A stretch of 64,000 nt of DNA. It comes from a virus. The stretch lies in the IMG/VR virus record IMGVR_UViG_3300024239_000014, positions 124,001 to 188,000 of that record; one strand, 5' to 3'. Below the pieces are notes generated by a model, which was not told where the DNA came from, searched no databases, and saw nothing but the letters and a program-made list of their open reading frames with translations. Position 1 is the first letter of the stretch. Every line of letters begins with the position of its first letter. Of the stretch, positions 8,377-16,707 are shown piece after piece. A program made the position numbers and the translations under genes.

Positions 8377-9843
8377 TTACTGAATGGCACTAAAGGCAAT
8401 CCGCTGGGCCACTTTGTTCACTTGTTGGTCAGCCAGATCGACTTTAGCGTTGACGTACTGCAACGACCACTTAGCTGTCGTCACACCATCACCACCCGCG
8501 GCCTTACAAACTGCCATCTGGACGTAGATTTCGTCATCAGACAGCGGTACCACCGCCACAGGCTCACCCAACAGCTTTACCGCTGGACGGGTCGCCTGAT
8601 CAGTCATCGCAACGTCGTACAGTTCCCAGTACTGCTGATAGCCGCAATAGCCATCCACGTACAGAGGATTGATGTCACGATCACCAATCGGTGGCGGATT
8701 ACCATTACGGACTGTACGAATACAGACCAAACGATCACCGGCGACCCAGCCGTCGATTTTGCTATCAGGCTCCAGATGCGTCATAAAGAGGCTATCGGCC
8801 AGCTGGTGAATCCCGCACTCAATGGTGTAGAGAAACCCCTCACTGGCCAGCAAGACCTCCGTCATCCGTCGGGCTGGTGGCATGGTGCGAGCATCGTCTG
8901 CCAGCTTCACCAGTTCTTCACCCATGATCTCATACAGCGTGGCTTCGTCGTAGAAGTAGTTACGACCATTCTCCTGCCAGAAGATTGCGTGATCAGTGAT
9001 GTCGGTCACGACCGTCTTATCGGCAAACAGCGAACGCTTACTACCGTTTTGTCCCAGTCGGTAGACTGTGCCATCTTCAGCCAACAAGATCAGGCTAACG
9101 CCATCGAGTACCCCACGAGAATCGTTCCATGTCGACAGAACGGTCTTCTGGACGGTTTCCTTCTCCCAATTCGGTATCAGCCGCGTCCAGCCAACACCCT
9201 TGAGAAACACTACCGGGTAGGCCAGTCCATTGTGAGGCGATTGTGCAGGGATTACGTATTTACGCATCCCGGTTTCAAACGCTTCATTGAGCTGGTCCAG
9301 AGTTTGCACCAGAATCAGCTTCCCGGTTTCCGGCTGGAACAGGTACTGCCAGGCTTCAATGGCCGCGGGACTTTCTGTGCGGACAAAGAACTCCAGATAG
9401 AGGGTCTGGGCATCCAGCCACATGGCACCCGTAGGACGTACCGCATCATTAACGACCACGGTCTGGCCTTGCTCATTGGTGTAACTGACGGTCAGGGTAA
9501 ATTCAATCCCCTGATCATCCGTGCCGATGAACTCCAGATCAGGGTCAATGGCAGGTACTTCTTCTTGGTCACCGTCATCGACTTCAGGTCGTTCGATCTT
9601 GCGACCTTCGAGTTTATCAATCAGTACCGCCTGGGTACCGATGGTCTTACCGCGAGGTAGGATCGTGGCAGTCAACACCGGTTCTTCCGGATCGACAGGC
9701 TCCTCAGGGTCTGTCGGTTCTTCAGGGTCAACCGGATCAGTCGGAATCTCAGGATCAGGAGTGGACGGCGTCGATTCACCACCACCACCGCCACCGCAGG
9801 CTGTCAGCAGCAGACAGAGCAACAAGACGCTAAGCTTTTTCAT
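8377..9843 (-). CDS. Large lipoprotein with Pro/Glu/Asp linker
   Basis: A 488-residue protein. The first 16 residues form a classical lipoprotein signal (basic MKK, hydrophobic core, lipobox LTAC, Cys16). Six Gly follow, then a repeated acidic linker (PTDPEEPVDPEEPV, ~30-55) and a ~430-residue globular part. Exported as lipoprotein it should sit in the outer or inner membrane facing the periplasm, or be surface exposed. The globular part resembles secreted host-type lipoproteins with repeated strands but matches no family I know. A phage protein of this kind could block superinfection or change the cell surface (inference). Confidence 0.75.
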   Translation of the reverse strand: MKKLSVLLLCLLLTACGGGGGGESTPSTPDPEIPTDPVDPEEPTDPEEPVDPEEPVLTATILPRGKTIGTQAVLIDKLEGRKIERPEVDDGDQEEVPAIDPDLEFIGTDDQGIEFTLTVSYTNEQGQTVVVNDAVRPTGAMWLDAQTLYLEFFVRTESPAAIEAWQYLFQPETGKLILVQTLDQLNEAFETGMRKYVIPAQSPHNGLAYPVVFLKGVGWTRLIPNWEKETVQKTVLSTWNDSRGVLDGVSLILLAEDGTVYRLGQNGSKRSLFADKTVVTDITDHAIFWQENGRNYFYDEATLYEIMGEELVKLADDARTMPPARRMTEVLLASEGFLYTIECGIHQLADSLFMTHLEPDSKIDGWVAGDRLVCIRTVRNGNPPPIGDRDINPLYVDGYCGYQQYWELYDVAMTDQATRPAVKLLGEPVAVVPLSDDEIYVQMAVCKAAGGDGVTTAKWSLQYVNAKVDLADQQVNKVAQRIAFSAIQ

Positions 9844-9889
9844 GGTATCACCTTTAGATGAAACTGGGTTGATGTGGTCCGACGGACGG

Positions 9890-11197
9890 CTATTCGCTCG
9901 AGCCGCGTGAAGACGCTTTCATTACTCTAATCAGCTTCCCGGCAACTTGGATGGCACCGTCTTTATCGTACACCGTATGCAGGGGATTCGGTGCGACACC
10001 GTTCTTGCCCATCGGAATCGACTGTAGTCTGCCAAGCATCTGGGTAAGAGAACTGTGCTTACTAGCCAGCACTTCGGCCGTAGACGGTGTTGCATCTGCC
10101 GTCGCTGTAGATTCGCCTGCACTGGTTGTGACAGCAGGCTCTTCTTTCACGGGGCAGTTATCACTTCTACCTGCCGCACGGTATGCCGCCTTGGTTGTAC
10201 GTAAGTCGAAGACGTAGTCTCCGCTATCCAGGCTATCGATGCATTCACCGTGAGGTTTATAGAAATCCAAGCGTTCAAACGTGTGGCTATAGCCATGATC
10301 TCCGATCACTTCGATGGTCATGAGCATGTCGGCATCGTACTTCATCTCAAACCTCATGTGCTCGTCCTCGCGCACGTCCTGTCCTTTATAGACTGCGCCG
10401 TAGAAACTGGGCCAAAGTACGGCCGGTTTAGGGACGTTGAGCAACAGTGTCTTTTCGATGTAGTCGACAGGTGACACCGCATCCAGCATGTACTTCTTCA
10501 AAGTCAGCAAGCTGTCGTAGGTCAAGGTATCGTTACCGTAAGCAGCACTCAAGAAAGTGTGCATGCGGTCGGTCAACCCCCAGCTGGTCAGGATCTCCTT
10601 AAAGACGTCCTTATCAAGCGTTTCGAACTTAACGCGGTACTTGAAGCGTCCGGGGCGGTTCAGGATGTAGCTGGTCAGCTTATCGTCATCGTTGCAGATA
10701 ACAATTGACAGAACCCCTTCATTCGACTGGTCGCTGAAAAACGTCAGGAGTTTTTCCTGGTACTCCTCTTCGTAACGCTTTTCGAATTCATCGAACAACA
10801 GCACGCAGCGGCCGATCTTGCTGACGACAAGGTCGAGTAGATTGTGCGAGTAGTTGCTGTCGATCAGGACCACCGGCAAACCTGCTTCAATGGCAGAATT
10901 GGCGATCAGTTCAGATGTCAAGGACTTACCAGACCCTTTTACCCCTTGGAAGATAGCGCCCAGCGGTTTGTTGGGGTTGGAGAAGAAATCACCGGCAATC
11001 GTGCTGGCGATCTTCTTGGCATCGCCGAGTACTTCAGCAGGCTGCTTAAATGCCAGCTGCTTCAGACAGAGGTTGACGTCTTTGTCGCTAACTTCGATCG
11101 TGTAGACGCCTGGCTCGACTGACTGAACGACGTCGGGTGCACCGGATACATTGAGCTTGTAGAAACCGCCCATGCGAATCATGTTCTTATTGGCCAT
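9890..11197 (-). CDS. AAA+ family ATPase
   Basis: The start is set at the ATG at 11197 (MANKNMIRMGGFYKL) with GAGGAAC upstream; longer readings would run through the promoter at 11245. The product has 435 residues. Walker A GVKGSGKS is at ~85-92, Walker B CVLLFDEF at ~131-138, sensor 1 Asn in VICND at ~169, and the RPGRF arginines at ~181-184. This is a classical AAA module with a short lid, followed by ~170 residues of unknown C-terminal domain. Such proteins remodel protein or nucleic-acid complexes; the partner here is unknown. It is the first gene after an early-type promoter. Confidence 0.85.
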   Translation of the reverse strand: MANKNMIRMGGFYKLNVSGAPDVVQSVEPGVYTIEVSDKDVNLCLKQLAFKQPAEVLGDAKKIASTIAGDFFSNPNKPLGAIFQGVKGSGKSLTSELIANSAIEAGLPVVLIDSNYSHNLLDLVVSKIGRCVLLFDEFEKRYEEEYQEKLLTFFSDQSNEGVLSIVICNDDDKLTSYILNRPGRFKYRVKFETLDKDVFKEILTSWGLTDRMHTFLSAAYGNDTLTYDSLLTLKKYMLDAVSPVDYIEKTLLLNVPKPAVLWPSFYGAVYKGQDVREDEHMRFEMKYDADMLMTIEVIGDHGYSHTFERLDFYKPHGECIDSLDSGDYVFDLRTTKAAYRAAGRSDNCPVKEEPAVTTSAGESTATADATPSTAEVLASKHSSLTQMLGRLQSIPMGKNGVAPNPLHTVYDKDGAIQVAGKLIRVMKASSRGSSE

Positions 11198-11244
11198 TGT
11201 CTGTTCCTCGGGTCTGTTTTTGGTTTTAGGTGATAGCCTAGAGT

Positions 11245-11261
11245 CACTTAGGTTATATAGG
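11245..11261 (-). promoter_or_regulatory. Early-type phage promoter
   Basis: Minus strand reads CCTATATAAC-CTAA-GTG, 48 bases upstream of the AAA+ ATPase start. Same spacing as the other six copies. Confidence 0.75.
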
Positions 11262-11289
11262 CGTGAGATTCGATTGTTTTGGCAAATAG

Positions 11290-11313
11290 AAGGAGAGGGA
11301 CATCCCTCTCCTT
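11290..11313 (-). terminator. Intergenic hairpin/terminator
   Basis: AAGGAGAGG-gacatc-CCTCTCCTT directly downstream of the minus-strand gene ending at 11325 and upstream of the promoter at 11245. It has only a weak T-rich tail. Confidence 0.6.
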
Positions 11314-11324
11314 TATGTTGCTTG

Positions 11325-11978
11325 TTATTGTTGGACCGCTTCGATGACCCACGCTCCTTCCGGGAACGCAAACGTCGCCGTCAACAGAACGCCAATACCT
11401 GGAGTACCAAGCTCAGCATTCGGGTAGGTGAATTCGACGTTCTTGGCAACGAAACTGTTGGGTGCTGTAGCGATGAGCTGTTGGATGTCAGTACCTACTG
11501 CCAGTTCAATCAACTTGAGCACCTGGTTAGCGGTATAGGGCCAGTCAACAAAAGTGGACGTCATCTGGATATCGCGACCATCGTCCAGACTCTCCGGTTC
11601 ATTTACCGCAAACTTACAGACCACTTCGATATCAAGACAAGGTTCACCGCCATCAACGGCGTCATTTTCCCACATCGACAATTTCAGTGTGAAGATCGGG
11701 GTTTTCGTTTCTTCATCGACACCCACAGTCATTGTTTCGGCAATGTCGAAGTCACCCATCATCCCGGCCAGAGCTGGGAGTTTCGCAAGCCGCCATGTCG
11801 CATAGCGGATAGCCGCCAATGCAAACAGTCGGTCCAGGCCGTACTTGGCAAGTACATCCGCCATTTGCGCATCGCTGACCCAGCTGTCAGGTCCGGCCGT
11901 TTCCGGAATATACAGGTTAACGCGGTCCATGTACCAGTTTTCAAACAGGCTCTGGTCTTCGGTAGACAGAGTAATCAT
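11325..11978 (-). CDS. Hypothetical protein
   Basis: A 217-residue acidic soluble protein with GAGG eight bases before the ATG. It opens MITLSTEDQSLFENWYMDRV, helical, then turns strand-rich. No motifs recognised. A hairpin terminator follows it. Confidence 0.65.
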   Translation of the reverse strand: MITLSTEDQSLFENWYMDRVNLYIPETAGPDSWVSDAQMADVLAKYGLDRLFALAAIRYATWRLAKLPALAGMMGDFDIAETMTVGVDEETKTPIFTLKLSMWENDAVDGGEPCLDIEVVCKFAVNEPESLDDGRDIQMTSTFVDWPYTANQVLKLIELAVGTDIQQLIATAPNSFVAKNVEFTYPNAELGTPGIGVLLTATFAFPEGAWVIEAVQQ

Positions 11979-12095
11979 GAGGAACCTCTTTTCAGTATTA
12001 GGTGGAAATAGTCTCTACAAGGTAGCACAAGCCAATAACAAGTAGACTTGTGTCAGAACAGTTTTGAGCTACGCCTTTTTGGCGCTATTCTCGTT

Positions 12096-12314
12096 TCATT
12101 TCCACCGTGCTCCGTAGGGCCGCCAAACATAATCCCGGGGTTTGTGTTTACCCCTACGCTCGCCCTTGGGTGAACATTTACCTGCGGTCAGCACCAGCAC
12201 CATGACTGTTAACATCAGCATCAACAGCTTCGGAAGTAGCCACCAGGCTATTTCGCGCACTGTCTTAGAGACCACCAAGGCCAGCAGGAAAACAATCGAC
12301 ATAAACACAGTCAT
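12096..12314 (-). CDS. Small membrane protein
   Basis: A 72-residue protein with GAGG seven bases before the ATG. There are two closely spaced hydrophobic segments (residues ~3-16 and ~25-43), then a basic Cys-containing tail (KCSPKGERRGKHKPRD). Probably an inner-membrane protein with a cytoplasmic basic tail. No family recognised. Confidence 0.65.
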   Translation of the reverse strand: MTVFMSIVFLLALVVSKTVREIAWWLLPKLLMLMLTVMVLVLTAGKCSPKGERRGKHKPRDYVWRPYGARWK

Positions 12315-12341
12315 CGTCCATACCTCTTTTCTTGATGGTTA

Positions 12342-12367
12342 GAGGAGAGTGGAGTTCCACTCTCCTC
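12342..12367. terminator. Intergenic hairpin
   Basis: GAGGAGAGTGGA-gt-TCCACTCTCCTC followed by CTATGCCGTTAG, between two minus-strand genes. Member of the TATGCCG-flanked family. Confidence 0.65.
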
Positions 12368-12375
12368 CTATGCCG

Positions 12376-13827
12376 TTAGATGTTACCGAGTGGCTCAAGT
12401 ACCTGGTTCAAGGTATCGAGTACAGCATTGACAATCGATGGATCGCCGGTGTTGATGTACTTCAACAGCCCACGACGCAGTTGAGTGGCCACCCAAGCTG
12501 ATGGTTTGTCGCTGTCATTTTCAGGCTGACCATTGACGTGCCCGTTGGTAACACTTAACACGTTATTGAGTGCCGCCTGCATGGCATCGCCCCACTGGTC
12601 ATGCTGATCCAGCAGTTGCAACACCCAGATTGTCACCTGTGCCGCCATCGTTCGACGAAGACACAGGACTTGCAGGAGCTTCTTGATTGGCGACACGTAC
12701 GGCGACACCTGACGACCATCTGAACCGCGTACTCCGTAACCTACATGAGGTGCAGGCATTTCCACAGGGCGATATTGAGGTTGATTCAGCAGACGATTGA
12801 CGACACAACAAGCGGCGTCATCCAACATCGGTACTGCAAACGGATTGATCACTGCCGCCTGTTTGGGTGGAGAAATCCATGCCTGCCAAGTAGACATGCG
12901 CGGCGGTGTCTCCGGGGTAAACTGATAGGGGACACCGTGCTCATGGCGAACTCGATCGTCAGGAGCAGTGGTACTATCAGCAGATGCAGCAGCACCTTCT
13001 TCATCGTTGGTTTCAAGAAGCTTCATGACTTCTTTCAGCTCAGGGATGATGGCATCGAGGAACCAGTAAAGCTGCTGATACAGTAGTTGTTCGAAGCGAT
13101 GCGGGAATGTGTCGGCTTCTGCAGTTTTGATCACCAGACATTCCATGTCTTCGGCGAAAGATTTCACCGGATCATTGACATAAGTCCGCGACAGCTGCGA
13201 CATGGCAGTGGGTGTCAGGTACTTCTCGATCCAGCTGTGCTTGAAGAGACTGACGACCAGTTGCCCCTTCGTTCTGTTTTCTTCTTTGGCGTTTGCTGTC
13301 GGTGCTTCGGCAAACGCTGAGAGCACTTCGCTCAGGACCGCTTTCACCTGATCGACCTCGGTGTCATTCGTCACGTACGGGGTGACGGGTGGTTGATCGC
13401 TGCTCACAGGCGACTCCTTCTGTTTTACTGTGGACTTCTTCATCCGTTCACCCTTACTTGAAAGGTCGGCCTTAAGCAGCGGCACGACTTCTTGGGCGAA
13501 GACATCCAGAACCATCGACAATAACTCCTCGCAGTTGGTTCTAATCGGCATTTGCAAGGGGTCATTACAGTACCCCACGTTTGGAATGCCGCTGCTCGTT
13601 TCTTCAACGAGCAGTAACCAATCGCCAAACGCATTGAAATCACTGACATCAACATTTTGACGCGCAATGCTAATCAGCCGGTTGGTCGTGCTTTTTGGGA
13701 GCATTTGAAAAGCGAGTCCTGATTTACAGAACTCCGCAATTGTCTTGATTTTGGTTTCACGAGTCACCGGAACGAGGGTATCCGTCAGCACGTCGATCAG
13801 TACGTGAACCAGGGTGTTCTTATCCAT
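12376..13827 (-). CDS. Large helical hypothetical protein
   Basis: A 483-residue protein with AAGGAG before the ATG. It is almost entirely helical with a low-complexity linker around residues 115-150. Its C-terminal part (AAQVTIWVLQLLDQHDQWGD) loosely matches TAPLQVCYWLREMLIKEGRW of the next gene, so the two may be distant paralogs. No enzyme motifs. The function is unknown; it may be a scaffold or a host-binding protein. Confidence 0.65.
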   Translation of the reverse strand: MDKNTLVHVLIDVLTDTLVPVTRETKIKTIAEFCKSGLAFQMLPKSTTNRLISIARQNVDVSDFNAFGDWLLLVEETSSGIPNVGYCNDPLQMPIRTNCEELLSMVLDVFAQEVVPLLKADLSSKGERMKKSTVKQKESPVSSDQPPVTPYVTNDTEVDQVKAVLSEVLSAFAEAPTANAKEENRTKGQLVVSLFKHSWIEKYLTPTAMSQLSRTYVNDPVKSFAEDMECLVIKTAEADTFPHRFEQLLYQQLYWFLDAIIPELKEVMKLLETNDEEGAAASADSTTAPDDRVRHEHGVPYQFTPETPPRMSTWQAWISPPKQAAVINPFAVPMLDDAACCVVNRLLNQPQYRPVEMPAPHVGYGVRGSDGRQVSPYVSPIKKLLQVLCLRRTMAAQVTIWVLQLLDQHDQWGDAMQAALNNVLSVTNGHVNGQPENDSDKPSAWVATQLRRGLLKYINTGDPSIVNAVLDTLNQVLEPLGNI

Positions 13828-13838
13828 CTGTCTTCTCC

Positions 13839-14612
13839 TTACTTAACATTTTGTCTGATGATGTTGACTATGGTGGTCAAGACATCAACGGTCGGTGTCG
13901 AAGGTTGGTCAGCGTCCCCTGAAATGCTCTCTTGCAGTTTCAGTGAGAGCATCATCGCTACCTTAAGCTGTACCGACAGGCGCTCAGACCCACTCTGGCC
14001 GCAGGTCGGATAATGCCTTTCAAGACGATTAGACGCCATGCTAAGAATTTCTTGCATCGACTGACACCACCGACCTTCCTTGATCAACATCTCACGCAGC
14101 CAGTAACATACTTGCAGCGGAGCGGTATACCGGAAATCCAGAAGGATCATCAAACGTTGGAAGTTGTCGGTATGTGGTACAGCGGTTGCCGGATCACTTG
14201 CACGAAACGCGCATTGACTATTAAGGAAGTTTACTGCATTGTCCGGTAATCGCGGCACAATGAGACTATCTTTCGGCACAGGCATGGTCAGCGTTTTATT
14301 CTGGAACTCCCGAAGCGATGGAAGGAGAATACCAACCAGCCAAGTGAGTGCCTCACGGACCAGTTCGTTGCTAAAGGCGATTTCTGACAACACGCCCAGA
14401 TAAGTACCGTACTCGCGAATATCCATAGACGAATACTTGGTACGGAATGCCTCGAAGAACGTTTCAAAGCGTTCTTCGGTTACCCACTCGGTCTTCAGGA
14501 AACGTTCCAGGACCTTAACCAGCTTGTCTGGGTAGTGGTAATCGGGATTGTCTTCAATGGCACGGATGACCTTGGCGACTTCTGCATTGTAATCGATCTG
14601 GTTAGTAGTCAC
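13839..14612 (-). CDS. Helical hypothetical protein
   Basis: A 257-residue protein starting at GTG, with AGGA upstream. It is helix-rich and weakly similar to the C-terminal half of the 483-residue neighbour downstream (12 bases away). Contains several Cys but no ordered metal motif. Probably co-transcribed with that gene. Confidence 0.65.
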   Translation of the reverse strand: MTTNQIDYNAEVAKVIRAIEDNPDYHYPDKLVKVLERFLKTEWVTEERFETFFEAFRTKYSSMDIREYGTYLGVLSEIAFSNELVREALTWLVGILLPSLREFQNKTLTMPVPKDSLIVPRLPDNAVNFLNSQCAFRASDPATAVPHTDNFQRLMILLDFRYTAPLQVCYWLREMLIKEGRWCQSMQEILSMASNRLERHYPTCGQSGSERLSVQLKVAMMLSLKLQESISGDADQPSTPTVDVLTTIVNIIRQNVK

Positions 14613-14692
14613 GGTGGAATCCTGTTAACTAGGGTGGATAAGCGCCAGCGGTGTAAACCGCTGGCTACACAAACGGAATGTAGGTCTGAAAG

Positions 14693-14926
14693 CTACTGGG
14701 ATCGACCTTTTGCTTCCTTCAAGGCGCGGTTAACCGACGTAGCGTAGGCGTTCAGTCGAGCAGCTGTACTTAACTGAACCAGTGCTTTATACACCGGTAC
14801 GTTCATTTGGTTGTAGACAATCTTTTTGATCTTCGCCCAGAGATTGGAGATCTCGTCTACCAGCCATTTGGAAAAACCCTTTACCGCTTCTACCACTTCT
14901 TTGATTGCCGGATTAAAGTCTTTCAT
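14693..14926 (-). CDS. Short protein with an inner-head-like amphipathic module
   Basis: A 77-residue protein; GAGGGAG precedes the ATG. The first 40 residues (FNPAIKEVVEAVKGFSKWLV, then LWAKIKKI) closely follow the post-cleavage module of the inner-head proteins at the left edge. There is no propeptide and no cleavage site. It may be a minimal paralog made ready-processed, or a fragment of one that keeps its own start and SD. Confidence 0.65.
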   Translation of the reverse strand: MKDFNPAIKEVVEAVKGFSKWLVDEISNLWAKIKKIVYNQMNVPVYKALVQLSTAARLNAYATSVNRALKEAKGRSQ

Positions 14927-14949
14927 TACTCCCTCTTTTTTGCTGTAGG

Positions 14950-15999
14950 TTACTTATCGTCGGACACCTTCGCGATTTCATGGACTCGCCATTGCGTAAA
15001 GCCAGAGCGAGTAGGTTGCTGAGACCTCTCACTCTTATGCCTTTTCAGGATCTGGCTGATTCGGCCTTTAGAAAGGTCCCAACGAATAGCCACATCTTTC
15101 TGCGGTGTCGTTTCGCATTCCTGCACGATCAGCTTATCGCGCATCTTGCGCAGTTCTTTCGAAACGAGCTGATGCGTTTCAGCATCTTTCACGTAGTTCC
15201 TGATAAACTCCTGTACAGGGACTCCGTATTCGAGCTCGAAACGATTGGCATCCATAGCCGCCAGGAAATCCCTATTGTGATCATTCACAATCCGCTCGAG
15301 CTGAATACCGACGTCTGAAAGAGAATGCACTTCATCCTCTTTGGCGACGTGACGTGTAGGGTCGATGACGTATTGGAAGGCAACATCGACTGCCCGGTCG
15401 TACACGTCCTTAATTCGCTGTTTCAATGACGCGTCATCAAAATCCGAAATCGGGATTACTGACACCTTACGAGCCTTGACATCGTAGGTGTAGATATCGC
15501 CCCCGCAGGTCTTTGGATTAGTAATCTCCGTAATACGGACCGCTTCGACGGCTGACAAATCAGCACTCGTTGCCTTTATAAGCGTACTACAGTAGCTCAG
15601 GTGGTCGCCTGGTTTCATTTCGACCAGGGTGGAGTAGCCAAGACCCTTTAGGTGATAACAGACCGGAACACCTTCACACAGCCCGACAAACGCCAGAGAC
15701 ACTTCCGTACGTCCCAGCGTCATGCCGGTTTCCTTCACCATCTGAAGATGTTCGTTTAACGTACGCCCTTTCTTACCGCAGCTATTTTTCAATGCTGAAA
15801 TGAAGAGCTGACCATGGCGACGGTTTCCTGACGCACTGACGGCATAAAACTCGCAGGTCTTGTTATCGGCATTCTGCCACACTACCGGTTTATCAAACTG
15901 TCGAATTTTGATGGAATCGGCAGTGAAGTCTTCGTCGGATGGCATAGTACCTAGTGAGTCTGCAGCCAATACTTGACCGTCCCAGAAAATCGTCGTCAT
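14950..15999 (-). CDS. Proteasome-like Ntn hydrolase fused to a helix-turn-helix
   Basis: A 349-residue protein; GAGGT precedes the ATG. It opens TTIFWDGQVLAADS after the initiator Met, the signature of proteasome/HslV-type N-terminal-nucleophile hydrolases. After Met removal Thr1 would be the nucleophile, with Asp13 (AADS) and Lys30 (SIKIRQF) in the places of the HslV Asp17/Lys33 pair. Residues ~1-190 fit that fold. The C-terminus (~295-330: KDVAIRWDLSKGRISQILKR) is a clear helix-turn-helix. Stand-alone proteasome-like proteins are known in phages; the HTH fusion is unusual. It could be a DNA-tethered or self-regulating peptidase, or a dead Ntn fold used as a sensor. Confidence 0.7.
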   Translation of the reverse strand: MTTIFWDGQVLAADSLGTMPSDEDFTADSIKIRQFDKPVVWQNADNKTCEFYAVSASGNRRHGQLFISALKNSCGKKGRTLNEHLQMVKETGMTLGRTEVSLAFVGLCEGVPVCYHLKGLGYSTLVEMKPGDHLSYCSTLIKATSADLSAVEAVRITEITNPKTCGGDIYTYDVKARKVSVIPISDFDDASLKQRIKDVYDRAVDVAFQYVIDPTRHVAKEDEVHSLSDVGIQLERIVNDHNRDFLAAMDANRFELEYGVPVQEFIRNYVKDAETHQLVSKELRKMRDKLIVQECETTPQKDVAIRWDLSKGRISQILKRHKSERSQQPTRSGFTQWRVHEIAKVSDDK

Positions 16000-16017
16000 A
16001 GTGACCTCTTAAAAGCT

Positions 16018-16656
16018 TTAGCTGGATTGTTCTTGCACGACACTAAACCCGCGAGCCAAAACCGAACGGTAAAACCGCACAAGCTCGATGGAGCGCAGAA
16101 CGTCGTCCATTGCACGATGTGGACGATTGGGCTTCGGTACGACTTTATCAGCTTCACCCTCCATACCCAGCGTCTTGCACATCTCGTAGAACGCCGAAGC
16201 ATCGACGTTACGGTGGCCAAAACGTTTGGCGAGTTCAGGCATTTTGTGCTCAATAAAGCCACGATCAAAGTGCACCGAATTACCAACCAGATGCGGTTTA
16301 CGTGCACCGAAGTGCTTGTCCATGAAGTACAGGAGAGCGCTCTTGGATATGTAACCGGATTCCCGACACCACCCGCAGTTGTGACCTAAGTCGGTTCCGA
16401 TGGTTGCTGCTGTAAGTGCGGCAACTTCGGCCAGTAGACCGTTGTTAGTGTGCATTTCCACGACAACCTGATCAAACAACGTTACAGGATGAACATTGTG
16501 AATGCCATTAAACGCGAAGATCATCTGGATGGAGTCGATAACATTGAACTCCTTATCCAGCGCCACCATGGCGATTTCAAGGAGCGGGTATTTTTCTGGG
16601 TCAAAGCCGCCGGTTTCAATATCGACAGCCAGGTATTCGGCAGGGAGTTGTTCCAT
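16018..16656 (-). CDS. DEDDh 3'-5' exonuclease, oligoribonuclease-like
   Basis: The ATG at 16656 has GAGGAA upstream and puts the first catalytic motif at the expected place. The product has 212 residues. Exo I is LAVDIETGG (Asp/Glu ~11-13); Exo II is LVGNSVHFDRGFI with HRNVDAS following; Exo III is PHRAMDDVLRSIELVRFYR with His and Asp. These match oligoribonuclease (Orn) more closely than DnaQ. Orn degrades 2-5-nt RNA to mononucleotides. A phage copy would recycle host or phage RNA, or clear short cyclic-nucleotide breakdown products. It is ~30 residues longer than typical Orn. Confidence 0.85.
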   Translation of the reverse strand: MEQLPAEYLAVDIETGGFDPEKYPLLEIAMVALDKEFNVIDSIQMIFAFNGIHNVHPVTLFDQVVVEMHTNNGLLAEVAALTAATIGTDLGHNCGWCRESGYISKSALLYFMDKHFGARKPHLVGNSVHFDRGFIEHKMPELAKRFGHRNVDASAFYEMCKTLGMEGEADKVVPKPNRPHRAMDDVLRSIELVRFYRSVLARGFSVVQEQSS

Positions 16657-16676
16657 GACATTATTCCTCAGGAGTA

Positions 16677-16704
16677 AGTGTGTGGAGTTACTCCACACAC
16701 ACTT
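16677..16704. terminator. Intergenic hairpin
   Basis: AAGTGTGTGGAG-tta-CTCCACACACACTT between the gene ending at 16708 and the exonuclease start. Perfect stem, no T-run. Confidence 0.55.
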
Positions 16705-16707
16705 GGT

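Noticed and set aside
8422-9660. 412-codon plus-strand open frame opposite the lipoprotein
   Set aside because: It is the antisense of a well-supported gene with signal peptide and lipobox, and its translation looks random.
9521-9910. Plus-strand frame with Gly/Ser repeats
   Set aside because: It is the antisense image of the Pro/Glu/Asp linker in the lipoprotein gene, so the repeats are a by-product.
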